NCBI RefSeq assembly: GCF_900094595.1
Contig: NZ_FMAD01000012.1
Span: forward strand, 120,229 to 184,228
From: Cupriavidus alkaliphilus
Lineage (GTDB): Bacteria; Pseudomonadota; Gammaproteobacteria; Burkholderiales; Burkholderiaceae
Length of the DNA stretch: 64,000 bases
Direction: 5' to 3'
Position numbers and translations under genes: made by a program. Under the pieces are notes generated by a model. It saw nothing but the letters and a program-made list of their open reading frames with translations, was not told where the DNA came from and ran no database searches. Below, one piece after another: positions 24,066-32,997 of the stretch. Each line of letters begins with the position of its first letter. The stretch's first letter is position 1.

Positions 24066-25430
24066 TCAGACCGGCTCGGCCTCGCTGTCGGCGATCTGGT
24101 ACTTGCGCATTTTTTCCCACAGCACCTTGCGGCTGATGCCCAGGCTTGCCGCCGTGTCCTGCCGCCGCCAGCCGTTGGCGTCGAGCGCGGCCAGGATGCG
24201 GCGGCGTTCTTCCATGTCGCCGCGCAGGTCGGCGCGCTCGCCGCCATCGAACGCGCCCGGATGCAGCGCGCGGAACAGCGGCCGGATGCGCTCCTCGTCC
24301 CAATGCCCGGTCTGCTGCACGGTGATGCCCACGCGCTCGGCCAGGTTGCGCAGCTCGCGCACGTTGCCGGTGAAGTAGGCGGTGCCGACCGCGCCCTTGA
24401 GCCAGTCCGGCATCGGCGGCAACGCGTCATAACCCGACGCGCCCAGCATATGGCGCAGGAACGACTGCAGCAGCGCTACCTTGTCGGCCGGGCCGCGCTC
24501 CTCCAGGCTGGGGATGCGCATCTCGATCACCGCCAGGCGGAAGAACAGGTCGGCGCGGAAGCGCCCCTGCCGCACCGCGTCGCGCAGGTCCTTGTTGGTC
24601 GCGGCGACCAGGCGGAAGTCCAGCTTGACCGCCAGCGTCGAGCCCAGCCGGGTGATCACGTTCTCTTCCAGCACGCGCAGCAGCTTGACCTGCTGGAACA
24701 GCGGCAGGTCGCCGATCTCATCGAGAAACAGCGTGCCGCCGTTGGCCTGCTCGAAGTAGCCGCGATGCGCGAACGAAGCGCCCGTGAACGCGCCCTTGGC
24801 ATGGCCGAAGAACTGCGACTCGAACAGCCCGTCGGGAATCGCGCCGCAGTTGACCGCGACGAACGGGCCCTTGCCGTAGGTGCTGTTGCGCTCGTGGAAC
24901 AGGCGCGCGATGCGCTCCTTGCCGGCGCCGGTTTCGCCGTACAGCATCACGTTGCTGCCGAAGTCGGCAAAGGTTTCCACGTGCTGCAGCAGCTGGCGCA
25001 TCGCCGCGGAGCCGGCCACCAGGTCAGCCTCGCGCTCGCCTGGCGCGTCGGTCGCGAGCAGCTGCGGCAGCAGCTTGCCGATCTGGCCGCGCAGGTCGGC
25101 GCCGGTAAAGTCATCGGCCAGGATATGCGCGTACTCCGGCGGAAAGCGTCCGGGATCGGTCTCGCGCCCCGGTCCGGCCACCCAGATCACCGGCATGCCA
25201 TGCGCGGCTTCCCAGTCCAGCGAAAAGCGCGCGGCGCCGATCACCGACACGCTGATCACCGCGATGCACGGCTTCAGGCGCGGCTCGGCCGGCAAGGCCT
25301 CGAGCGCGCCGGCGCGAATCACGTCCACGCCCAGCGGGGCGAGGAAACGCGTGACGCGGTCGGCAATCTCGTACTTGCCTTCCCACACGTAGACTTCAAG
25401 GTTTTCGTAGGCCCAGCGGTCTGTCTTCAT
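24066..25430 (-). CDS. Sigma-54-dependent Fis-type activator at the end of the Tad locus
   Basis: This 454-residue enhancer-binding protein has a central AAA+ domain with Walker A 'GETGAGKE' (165-172), an intact sigma-54 contact loop GAFTGA (213-218) and Walker B 'GTLFLDEIGDL'. A C-terminal Fis-type helix-turn-helix follows ('DTAASLGISRKVLWEKMRKY'). The N-terminal 130 residues look like a receiver fold but show no phospho-acceptor Asp at the expected place ('CIAVISVSVIG'), so it may respond to a ligand or protein instead. It lies 38 bp after tadG in the same direction and probably controls pilus genes; no clear -24/-12 promoter was found before flp. Confidence 0.9.
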   Translation of the reverse strand: MKTDRWAYENLEVYVWEGKYEIADRVTRFLAPLGVDVIRAGALEALPAEPRLKPCIAVISVSVIGAARFSLDWEAAHGMPVIWVAGPGRETDPGRFPPEYAHILADDFTGADLRGQIGKLLPQLLATDAPGEREADLVAGSAAMRQLLQHVETFADFGSNVMLYGETGAGKERIARLFHERNSTYGKGPFVAVNCGAIPDGLFESQFFGHAKGAFTGASFAHRGYFEQANGGTLFLDEIGDLPLFQQVKLLRVLEENVITRLGSTLAVKLDFRLVAATNKDLRDAVRQGRFRADLFFRLAVIEMRIPSLEERGPADKVALLQSFLRHMLGASGYDALPPMPDWLKGAVGTAYFTGNVRELRNLAERVGITVQQTGHWDEERIRPLFRALHPGAFDGGERADLRGDMEERRRILAALDANGWRRQDTAASLGISRKVLWEKMRKYQIADSEAEPV

Positions 25431-25468
25431 TCCGTTTCTGCCATCAGGCGGTTTGGCGCGATCATGGC

Positions 25469-27148
25469 TCAGTACACCAGTTCAGCGTTGTTGCAGTCGA
25501 TGCTGTGGACCCATAGGTCGGCGGTACCGAGCTGGATGCCGAGGCCGTTTAGCAGCGGCGGGATCAGCGCGTCAAGCGTCGTGCCCAGCGGTGCAAGCGT
25601 AGGTCCGAGGTCGATAGGCAGGCTTATCAAGCCCAGTATCTTCGTCCGGACCTTGAGCGCAAGCACCTGCGAGAAGAGGCCGCCGAAGGGGTCTGCCGCG
25701 CCGACTTGCGCGTGTTCGCCCGGCCCGAGCGTGACCTCCTTCGCGACCGAGTTGCCAAAGCGTTGATTGTCAGTCGCGGTGACCTCGACGAGCTTGAGGC
25801 CGACTGTCGCCTTGGCAAGCTCTACGTCGCCACTGCATGCATCCGTCAGGCACGCTGTGACAAGACCGCTTTTCACCTGCATGGTGGCGCGGCGGTCAGC
25901 AGGACTTGCGGCACATTGCAGTTTGGTCAGGTCCGCCTTGGCATCGGCAATTTTCAGGTGCACCGGGACGTTGATGCCAAGATCCAGCCATGGCGCGAGC
26001 GCGTCGGCCTTGATCTGCAGGAGCAAGTCCAGCGTCACCTGTGAGGAGCTTGCCGTCGTTTGCCAGGTGTCCGGATGGCTTGAAAGCTGGCGTGCTGGCC
26101 CGGCGGCCATCACCGGGGGGTTGATCACGCGCAGGCTTGCACTCAGGCCGCCCAGTTCTGCTGGCAGCGCCAGGTTCAACGGCAACGCCACCGCCGTATC
26201 GCCACGCGCTACCTGGGCCGCTGCCATCAACAGCTGCGCCACATTAAGGCCTACCTCTGCCGCGGACGACGCCGCCGGCGCCAGCACACCGAGCTTGAGC
26301 AGTTGTGCCAGCGACACCGTCGCGCCCGCGCCCCCCGCGCCGAGCGTCGTCGGGGGACTGCCCAGCATGGTTGACAGCAGCGAATCCCGGGCCGCTGCGC
26401 CAAGCACCAGCGCGTAGAAATCGTGCAGGCCCAGCGAGGTGTTCAACAACTGGTCCACCGTACCGACATCGGCCTTGAGCCGCAGCTGGTCCAGCGTCAC
26501 CGTAGCATTGACCAGCCCCTGCCAGTCCGCCACCGACAGGTTCACCGCATTACCGAGCAGTACGCTCAGCATGCTGTTTGCCGTCGAGACGTCCAGCAAT
26601 CCCGTGCCCAGCGAAAACGCCGCCACCGGCGGGCTGCCGCTCGCAATCGATTCGGCAAACAGCTGCCTGCCGCTGCCGCCGTCGAACACGAACAGGATCG
26701 GCACCGTCTGCGTGGCCTGCACGCGCACGGCATTGGGCGAGACCGTGGCGGGGTTGTACGCGGCGTTGAAATGCCGCGGGCCGGCGGTCGCCGGATCCCA
26801 CACGCCGACGCAGGCCGTCATTGCATCCGCGCCACCGCCGGCGGCTTCCGCGCAGCCCATGCCGATGCCAGCCGGATATCCGTTCCCGGCGCCGATATTG
26901 CTGACCGTTCCCAGCACAGCGGCGTTGAGATTGGCGGCACTGTCCGCCCGCTTGAGCTGCTGCGCCGCCGACATCGCCGCCAGGTCCACCATGTTCTGCA
27001 GCTGCCGCTGGCGCATGAACACATGGCCCACGTCGATCGACACCAGCGCGGCGATCGCCACGGTGGCGATCAGCAGCGCCGCCATCACGCTGACGGCGCC
27101 GCGCGCGCAGCGACGGGTGCGGGGCAACGGCAGCTGGCGCAGGCTCAT
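25469..27148 (-). CDS. tadG: TadG-like pilus-associated protein
   Basis: This 559-residue protein has an N-terminal transmembrane segment (about 17-42, 'AVSVMAALLIATVAIAALV') followed by 'VDLAAMSAAQQL', the usual TadG/TadE-like entry, and a large secreted region ('LGTGLLDVSTANSMLSVLLG' and similar). TadG proteins are minor pilin-like or anchoring parts of the Flp pilus system. The start overlaps the DUF3613 stop by four bases. It is the last structural gene of the Tad operon. The classical prepilin glutamate is not evident, so processing by TadV is doubtful. Confidence 0.85.
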   Translation of the reverse strand: MSLRQLPLPRTRRCARGAVSVMAALLIATVAIAALVSIDVGHVFMRQRQLQNMVDLAAMSAAQQLKRADSAANLNAAVLGTVSNIGAGNGYPAGIGMGCAEAAGGGADAMTACVGVWDPATAGPRHFNAAYNPATVSPNAVRVQATQTVPILFVFDGGSGRQLFAESIASGSPPVAAFSLGTGLLDVSTANSMLSVLLGNAVNLSVADWQGLVNATVTLDQLRLKADVGTVDQLLNTSLGLHDFYALVLGAAARDSLLSTMLGSPPTTLGAGGAGATVSLAQLLKLGVLAPAASSAAEVGLNVAQLLMAAAQVARGDTAVALPLNLALPAELGGLSASLRVINPPVMAAGPARQLSSHPDTWQTTASSSQVTLDLLLQIKADALAPWLDLGINVPVHLKIADAKADLTKLQCAASPADRRATMQVKSGLVTACLTDACSGDVELAKATVGLKLVEVTATDNQRFGNSVAKEVTLGPGEHAQVGAADPFGGLFSQVLALKVRTKILGLISLPIDLGPTLAPLGTTLDALIPPLLNGLGIQLGTADLWVHSIDCNNAELVY

Positions 27149-27504
27149 TTGCCGCCCAGCATCTGCCCGGCCGAGCCGGCGCGCGTGGTACTGGCGTTGG
27201 CCTGGCCGGTGTAGAACTCGGGCAGCGCGAAGCGGAAGCTGTTCAGGTAGCGCTCATAGCCCAGCGCGGCCTGCTCGCCGTGCATCGGCAGCATCGGTCC
27301 GGCCTGGGTGCCCTCGCGCTGGATCGCCAGGATCGTACGCGTGTCGGCACCGATCTGGCGCTGCGCGGGCCGCGCCGGCGGCACGCCGGCGGCTTCGGTC
27401 AGCGCGGCGTCGCCCTGCGCGTAAGCCAGCGGAGCCAGTGCCCACAGGCAGAGCGCCACGCATGCGGCGCGCTTTCGGATCGCAACAAGTAGATTGGCTG
27501 TCAT
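27145..27504 (-). CDS. DUF3613 secreted protein of the Tad locus
   Basis: This 119-residue protein has a signal peptide (about 1-30, 'ALCLWALAPLAYAQG') and a short mature part with 'ADTRTILAIQREGTQAG' and 'ALGYERYLNSFRFALPEFY', the DUF3613 pattern. It overlaps both neighbours by four bases (tadD-like upstream, tadG downstream), so it is an integral part of the operon. The role is unknown. It is a plausible periplasmic partner of the secretin or pilus base in this lineage. Confidence 0.8.
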   Translation of the reverse strand: MTANLLVAIRKRAACVALCLWALAPLAYAQGDAALTEAAGVPPARPAQRQIGADTRTILAIQREGTQAGPMLPMHGEQAALGYERYLNSFRFALPEFYTGQANASTTRAGSAGQMLGGK

Positions 27505-28373
27505 GGTGTAGCGCCGCTTTGCGCGGCGATGGCGATTGGCTTGGCCACGACCGCCACGGCGGCCGCGGGCGCGGAGATCGGTTTCTGGCCGTGGCGCCCC
27601 ACCGCGCGGTCACGCGCGGCGGCGGCGCGGGCGATGCGCTCGGCTTCCTTGCGGATCGCGCTGCGCGTGGGCTCGGGCAATGCGGCCTTCTGCATCATGG
27701 CGTTGGCCTGGGCGCGCTTGCCGTCGGCCATCAGCCACACCACGGCATTGCTGATCACGCGCGGATTGCGCGCGTCCAGTTCGAGCGCCTGCATCACCGG
27801 CACGCGCGCGTCCTGCAGCGCGCCGGCGCGCATCAGCGCATAGCCCAGGTCGCTGGCGATGCGCGCGTTGACCGGGTCCAGCGCGGCGGCGGTGCGCAGT
27901 TCCGTGACCGCGCGCGCAAAGTCGTCCTGGCGCCCCGCCAGCAGGCCAAGGCCGTGGTGAGCATGCGCTGCCTCCGCGCCCTTCGCGGTGGCGGCCAGCG
28001 CCTGGTAGGCCTCGATGGCGGCCTGGTCCTGTCCGGTTTCGCGCAGCGCGTCGGCGCGCATCACCTGGATCTCCGGGCCGGTGCCGAAGCGCTGCACATA
28101 GACCTCGATATGCGCGAGCGAGGCAAAGTAGAGCCCGTCCTGCTGCATCTTGCGGATCAGGCCCAGGTAGACCGCCTGTTCGCTGTATTCCGCGCGCGCG
28201 GTCTTGTCGCGCAGCCTGGCCAGTTCCACCTGGGCCTCGGCCTGCTCGCGCATGGCCGAGGCGCCGTTGTTGCCGGCGGCGCAACCCGACAGCGCCGCCA
28301 CCAGCACGCACGCGGCCGCGGCCCGGATCCGGCCCGTCGCCACCGCGGCCGGGCGCGCCATGAAACCCATCAT
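27501..28373 (-). CDS. tadD: TadD-like TPR lipoprotein
   Basis: This 290-residue lipoprotein has lipobox 'LSGC' (C31) and tetratricopeptide repeats across about 75-230 ('AIEAYQALAATAKGAEAAHA', 'AVTELRTAAALDPVNARIAS'), then an Ala/Arg-rich tail. TadD is the pilotin-like TPR protein of the Flp system and helps assemble the secretin. The start ATGATG has GGAGG 9 bases upstream and overlaps the tadC stop. The tail after residue 245 is low-complexity and not part of the TPR fold. Confidence 0.87.
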   Translation of the reverse strand: MMGFMARPAAVATGRIRAAAACVLVAALSGCAAGNNGASAMREQAEAQVELARLRDKTARAEYSEQAVYLGLIRKMQQDGLYFASLAHIEVYVQRFGTGPEIQVMRADALRETGQDQAAIEAYQALAATAKGAEAAHAHHGLGLLAGRQDDFARAVTELRTAAALDPVNARIASDLGYALMRAGALQDARVPVMQALELDARNPRVISNAVVWLMADGKRAQANAMMQKAALPEPTRSAIRKEAERIARAAAARDRAVGRHGQKPISAPAAAVAVVAKPIAIAAQSGATP

Positions 28374-29431
28374 CGCGTTCCTCCCATGTTTGCCAGCATG
28401 CGGATCACCCCAAGAAAGCCGGGGCCCGCGGTCAGGATCAGCAGCACCGGCAACAAGCTGACCACCATCACCGCGGTCATCTTGACCGTGAGGCGGCCGA
28501 TCTCGTCCTTCATGCGCGACTTGCGCGCCTCCTGCATGCGCAGCCCGAACTGGCGCAACGGCTCCTGCACCGCGCCGCCATGCTTGTCGACCTGCGTCAG
28601 CAGCGTGATCAGGCTCTTCAGGTCTTCGCTGTCGAACAGCCGGCCGATGCGCAGCAGCGTCTGCTCGCGCGAGCGGCCCGACGCAAACTGCTGGTTGGCG
28701 CGCGCCAGTTCCGGCCCGAGCACGCGCAGCATGCTGCCGAACTCGGCCACGATCACCTGCAGGCTCTGATCGATCGACAAACCCACGCCCTGCAGCAGCC
28801 GCAGCATGTCGATCAGCACCGGCAGCTCGTCGTCGACCATGCGCAGGCGCGCGGCGGCGCGCCGGCGCAGGAACCACTTGGGCGCCAGGTAGGCCACGGC
28901 GAAGGTGCCGAAGCCCCATGCCATGACCATGAAGGCACTGGCGCCGAGATGCCACAGCATCGCCAGCACCGACAAGGCCGTCGGCAGGCCCAGCCGCAGC
29001 ACGCCGAACACCACGCGCGCCTGCACGCCATACCAGCCGCATTGCTCGAGCAACTGCTGGTCTTCCGGCGTCACCACCGCGCGGCCGAGGCGCGATTCCA
29101 GCCAGTGGGCATCGAAGCGCTCGCCCACGCGCGCACCCAGCTGGGCGCCGAGCGCGGTGGCGACACCGGACGTTACCGCGGTGGCCGCCGGGTTGGTCGC
29201 GGGGCGCGCACCCGGGGTACCGGGCACGCCCGGTGCGGCCGGCGCGGCAGCGGGCGAGGCCTTGGCAGCCTGGGCGACTTCCGTCGTACGCTGCTGGCGC
29301 GCCAGCGCGGCGTCGATGGTGCGGGCCGACAGCCGGCGCTGGCGCCAGTCGCGCAACAGCGGCAGCGCCAGTACGCCGACGCCGCAGGCGGCGGCCAGCA
29401 GGCTCAGCGAGATCAGCGTCAGGCGGTCCAT
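28370..29431 (-). CDS. tadC: TadC, Flp pilus inner-membrane platform protein
   Basis: This 353-residue protein has the GspF/T2SF domain. Hydrophobic segments are seen at about 5-25, 150-185 and 325-345. The cytosolic part includes 'LPVLIDMLRLLQGVGLSIDQ' and 'LITLLTQVDKHGGAVQEPLRQ' (in part), typical of TadC. With TadB it forms the inner-membrane platform on which TadA drives pilin addition or removal. An Ala/Pro/Gly-rich linker (about 55-95) before the domain is longer than usual. It is followed by tadD with a four-base overlap. Confidence 0.9.
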   Translation of the reverse strand: MDRLTLISLSLLAAACGVGVLALPLLRDWRQRRLSARTIDAALARQQRTTEVAQAAKASPAAAPAAPGVPGTPGARPATNPAATAVTSGVATALGAQLGARVGERFDAHWLESRLGRAVVTPEDQQLLEQCGWYGVQARVVFGVLRLGLPTALSVLAMLWHLGASAFMVMAWGFGTFAVAYLAPKWFLRRRAAARLRMVDDELPVLIDMLRLLQGVGLSIDQSLQVIVAEFGSMLRVLGPELARANQQFASGRSREQTLLRIGRLFDSEDLKSLITLLTQVDKHGGAVQEPLRQFGLRMQEARKSRMKDEIGRLTVKMTAVMVVSLLPVLLILTAGPGFLGVIRMLANMGGTR

Positions 29432-29453
29432 GGGGGCGATGTCATCGTTGCCT

Positions 29454-30380
29454 TCAGATCGACTTGGCCAGCCGGTACAGCATCAGCGCGCCGGCGACTT
29501 CCAGCGCCGCGGCCGACAGCAGCATGGTCTTGCCGGTGGGGTCTTTCCACATCATCAGGATGTAGCCCGCATTCAGCGTGAACAGGCCGCCGGCCACCAC
29601 CAGCGGCAGCAGGCCCAGCACCCATGCCGACAGCCGGGTCTCGGCCGACAGCGCCATCAGCTCGCGCTGCGCCTGCTCGCGGTCGCGCATAAAGGTGGCG
29701 GTGCGCTCCATCACCACGTCGGCGCGGCCGCCGTAGCGCACCGACAGGCGCAGCACCGAAGCCACCAGCACCAGTTCCTCGACCTTGTAGGCGCGCCCGA
29801 CCTGCAGTACCGCCTGGTCCAGCTCCTTGCCGGCGCGCTGCAGGTGCACGGCCTGCACCAGGCACTGGCGCAGCGGCGCCTCGGTATTGGCGATGGAATT
29901 CTGGAATGCGGCGGGCACGCTGCTGCCGATGGTCATCAGCCGCACCACGCCATCGAGGAAGCCCGGCAGCTGCGACAGCAGCTTCTTGTGCAGCCGACGC
30001 ACGCGGTGCCAGGCCGCGCACGCCGTCACCGCCAGCGCGACCACCAGCGCCGACAACGCGCCCAGCCATTGCCCCGCCACCGCGCCGGCCAGCGTGCACA
30101 GCACCAGCGGAGACAGCCACACCAGCGCGGTGCGGCGCGTCGGCGCCAGGTCTGCGCGGCGCAGGAAGTCGTCCCAGCGGCGGCGCAGGTCGCGCGCGGG
30201 CAGTTGCAGCGTCGGGTCGGGCGCCTGCGTGTAGCGCATCCGTACCTGCTCGGTCTGCGCCTGCAGGAAGGCCTGCTGCTGTTCGCGGCGCGCGCGCGCC
30301 TGCGCGCCGGCGAGCAGCAGCAGCCCCAGGCCGGTGATGACCAGGGCGAGCGCGGCGAGCAGCAGCGTGGCGCTAGACAT
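29454..30380 (-). CDS. tadB: TadB, Flp pilus inner-membrane platform protein
   Basis: This 308-residue T2SF-domain protein has an N-terminal membrane segment (5-24), a pair near 90-125 and a C-terminal pair near 250-305. The conserved centre 'LPGFLDGVVRLMTIGSSVPAA' and 'VELVLVASVLRLSVRYGG'-like segment (residues about 200-218) mark the TadB branch. The start lies eight bases inside the end of tadA, and tadC follows 22 bp later. It pairs with TadC as the platform for the TadA ATPase. Confidence 0.92.
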   Translation of the reverse strand: MSSATLLLAALALVITGLGLLLLAGAQARARREQQQAFLQAQTEQVRMRYTQAPDPTLQLPARDLRRRWDDFLRRADLAPTRRTALVWLSPLVLCTLAGAVAGQWLGALSALVVALAVTACAAWHRVRRLHKKLLSQLPGFLDGVVRLMTIGSSVPAAFQNSIANTEAPLRQCLVQAVHLQRAGKELDQAVLQVGRAYKVEELVLVASVLRLSVRYGGRADVVMERTATFMRDREQAQRELMALSAETRLSAWVLGLLPLVVAGGLFTLNAGYILMMWKDPTGKTMLLSAAALEVAGALMLYRLAKSI

Positions 30381-31689
30381 CGAAGCGGTCGTCCAGCATG
30401 AAGCCCGGCCCGCGCATGCGCGCGAGCTTGGGCGAGTGCGGCAGCAGGCCCAGCGACAGCCAGCGGTCGGTCTCGGTGCCGTCGGGGTTGACGAACGGCT
30501 CGTGCCGGTACAGCTCCTGGGTCGAGATGATGTTGTCGCCCAGGCCGGTGACCTCGGTGATCGACACGATGCGGCGCTTGCCGTTGGACAGCCGCGCGAT
30601 CTGCACGATGAAGTCGATCGCGTTGGCGATCTGGCGCCGCAGGCTCATCTCGCTGCCCTGGAAGCCGGCGAAGCCGGCCAGCATCTCCAGCCGGTACAGG
30701 CACTCGCGCGGGCTGCTGGCGTGGATGGTGCCCATCGAGCCGTCGTGGCCGGTGCTCATGGCCTGCAGCATCTCCAGCACCTCGCCGCCGCGCACTTCGC
30801 CGACGATGATGCGGTCCGGGCGCATGCGCAGGCTGTTGCGCAGCAGGTCGCGGATCGACACCACGCCGGTGCCCTCGAAGCCGCCCGGCCGGCTTTCCAG
30901 CCGCACCACGTGCGGATGGTTCAGCGCCAGCTCGGCGGTATCCTCGATGGTGATGACGCGCTCGGTGGGCGGCACGAAGGTGGCCAGCGCATTGAGCAGC
31001 GAGGTCTTGCCGGAGCTGGTGCCGCCGCTCACCAGGATATTGCAGCGCGCCTGCACCGCGGCCTGCAGCAGGTCGCAGATCTCGGGGCTCATGGTGCCCA
31101 GCGCCTGCAGGTCGGCGGGCGTCATCGGGTCCTTGCGGAACTTGCGGATCGACACCACCGGGCCTTCCAGCGCCAGCGGCGGGATCACCACGTTGATGCG
31201 GCCGCCATCAGGCAGGCGCGCATCGACCATGGGGTTGGACTCGTCCAGGCGCCGGCCGATCGGCGCCAGGATGCGGCGCACGATGCGCAGCAGGTGGCCG
31301 CTGTCGGCAAAGCGCACCGGGATGCGCTCGAGCACGCCATGGCGCGATACGTACACGTCCAGGTGGCCGTTGACCAGGATATCTTCGACGGCCGGATCGT
31401 TGAGCAGGTCCTCGATCGGGCCGAAGCCGGCCAGCTCCTTGGTCAGCGCCTCGGCAATCTGGCGCAGCTCGGCCTCGTTGATGGGGATGCGCCGCAGCCG
31501 CGTAAAGCTCTCGAGCTCCAGGTCGACAAAGCGCTGGATCGCGGTGCGCGACCAGCGCCCGAACTCGGCGCCAAGCTCTTCGATGCGCGTCAGCAGGTGC
31601 TCGTGCGCGGCTTCCTTGATGTTGTGGAACTCCTGCGACACCGGGAACGGTGCGGGGGCGTGGTCGGAGAATTCGATCGCTTGCGTCAT
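30373..31689 (-). CDS. tadA: TadA/CpaF secretion ATPase of the Flp pilus
   Basis: This 438-residue VirB11/PilT-type ATPase powers Flp pilus assembly and probably retraction. Walker A is 'SGGTSSGKTS' (about 221-230); 'ERVITIEDTAEL' is the Asp/Glu box, 'MRPDRIIVGEVRGGE' the Walker B region, and 'GHDGSMGTIHASS' the histidine box. The N-terminal helical part (1-100) is CpaF-like. It overlaps tadB and follows cpaE by one base. It is cytosolic and acts as a hexamer on TadB/TadC. Confidence 0.95.
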   Translation of the reverse strand: MTQAIEFSDHAPAPFPVSQEFHNIKEAAHEHLLTRIEELGAEFGRWSRTAIQRFVDLELESFTRLRRIPINEAELRQIAEALTKELAGFGPIEDLLNDPAVEDILVNGHLDVYVSRHGVLERIPVRFADSGHLLRIVRRILAPIGRRLDESNPMVDARLPDGGRINVVIPPLALEGPVVSIRKFRKDPMTPADLQALGTMSPEICDLLQAAVQARCNILVSGGTSSGKTSLLNALATFVPPTERVITIEDTAELALNHPHVVRLESRPGGFEGTGVVSIRDLLRNSLRMRPDRIIVGEVRGGEVLEMLQAMSTGHDGSMGTIHASSPRECLYRLEMLAGFAGFQGSEMSLRRQIANAIDFIVQIARLSNGKRRIVSITEVTGLGDNIISTQELYRHEPFVNPDGTETDRWLSLGLLPHSPKLARMRGPGFMLDDRFDV

Positions 31690-31690
31690 G

Positions 31691-32950
31691 TCAGCTTCCT
31701 GTACGTGCCGCGCGCGCGCCGCGCGCTACCAGCGCCGAGCGCAGCGCGCCGGGCAGTTTGTCCTTGATCCGCGCCAGCAGCGTGGCGTCCCGTGCCGCGG
31801 CGGTGCGGTAGCCCAGCCGTGCCAGCAATTCGGCCAGCGCGCGCACATAGGGGCAGTGCGGATCGTCGTCGGCCAGCACCGCGCCGCGGTTCATCGCCAG
31901 CACCAGCGCCTCGCGGCTGTCGGGCAGCGTCGCCACCGACTCCACGCCCACGCGCCGCGCAATCTGCGCGGCATCCACGCCCAGCCGCGCATCGAAGCGC
32001 GATACCAGCAGGTGGAGGTCGTCGCGCTCGACTTCGCGCGCGCGCAGTTCATGCACCAGCTCCGCCGCCGACACGATCGCGCCCACGCTCTGGTCCGCCA
32101 CCAGCACCACGCTGTCGGCGGCCTTGACGATCTGCGCGGTGAACTCGGCGTTGCCGAAGCCGCCCAGGTCGACGATCTGCAGGTCGAAGAACGCGCGCAG
32201 GCGCTCGAGCAGGCCGATCGCATCGGCGTACGAGATGTCGCGCAGCTCGCTCAGCGCGGCCGGCAGCGGCAGCACGCACACGCCGTTGCCGTGGCGCGTC
32301 AGCGCGGTCTGCACGAAGACCTGGTCGAAGCGGCGCAGGTTGCGCACCGCCTCGACGAAATGGAAGCCCGGGCTCAGGTTCAGGTAGAGCGCGCCGTCGC
32401 GCGCCGGCAGGCCCAGGTCGGTCAGCAGCACTTCGGCGCGGGCATCGGTCTTGGCATGGCGCGGCAGGTGGCGGCGCGCCGCCGCGGCCAGGTTGACCGC
32501 CAGGCTGGTCACGCCCACGCCCGCGCGCGCGCCCAGCAGCGCGATGATCTTGCCCTGGCGCACGGCCTCGGCCGGGCGCACCTGCTCGCTCGGCACGGCC
32601 AGGCGCTTGACCACGGCCTCGGCCTCGGCCGGCGCGTCGCGCAGGTCGATGAAGTCCTTTACGCCCGCGCGCAGCGCGGCCAGCATCACGCCGGGCTCGC
32701 CGGCGTGGCCCACGGCCACCAGCGGCAGGCCGGGGAACAGCCGCTGCAGCTGCTCGGCCAGCCGCGCCGACGGCGCCGCGAGTTCCGCCGAGAAATGCAG
32801 GAACACCAGACCCGGGCGCAGCTCGGATACGCGCTCGATAAAGCCTTCCTGGGCGCCACCATCGGCCACCAGCGTGCCCAGCGCGCCGATGACCTTGCCC
32901 AGCCAGTCCCTGACTTCGCCCTGCGTTGCGTGCAACAGAAAATAGTCCAT
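31691..32950 (-). CDS. cpaE: CpaE/TadZ-like MinD-family localisation protein
   Basis: This 419-residue protein has an atypical receiver-like N-terminal domain (about 1-115) and a MinD/ParA-type domain starting 'KIIALLGARAGVGVTSLAVNL' (134-154, cited for its loop). The P-loop lysine is replaced: G-A-R-A-G-V-G-V-T-S (140-149) instead of a GKT ending. ATPase activity may thus be weak or absent, as known for some TadZ proteins. It places the pilus machine at a cell site by family analogy. It lies between the secretin and tadA genes. Confidence 0.88.
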   Translation of the reverse strand: MDYFLLHATQGEVRDWLGKVIGALGTLVADGGAQEGFIERVSELRPGLVFLHFSAELAAPSARLAEQLQRLFPGLPLVAVGHAGEPGVMLAALRAGVKDFIDLRDAPAEAEAVVKRLAVPSEQVRPAEAVRQGKIIALLGARAGVGVTSLAVNLAAAARRHLPRHAKTDARAEVLLTDLGLPARDGALYLNLSPGFHFVEAVRNLRRFDQVFVQTALTRHGNGVCVLPLPAALSELRDISYADAIGLLERLRAFFDLQIVDLGGFGNAEFTAQIVKAADSVVLVADQSVGAIVSAAELVHELRAREVERDDLHLLVSRFDARLGVDAAQIARRVGVESVATLPDSREALVLAMNRGAVLADDDPHCPYVRALAELLARLGYRTAAARDATLLARIKDKLPGALRSALVARGARAARTGS

Positions 32951-32970
32951 CTCTCCGCCTCAAAGCTGTT

Positions 32971-32992
32971 GGCCATGCCAGCCGGCATGGCC
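32971..32992 (-). other. Hairpin between secretin and cpaE genes
   Basis: GGCCATGCC (32971-32979) pairs perfectly with GGCATGGCC (32984-32992) over a four-base loop, in the 47-bp gap of the Tad operon. It could adjust the ratio of secretin to downstream products through RNA processing. Confidence 0.45.
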
Positions 32993-32997
32993 GGCGG

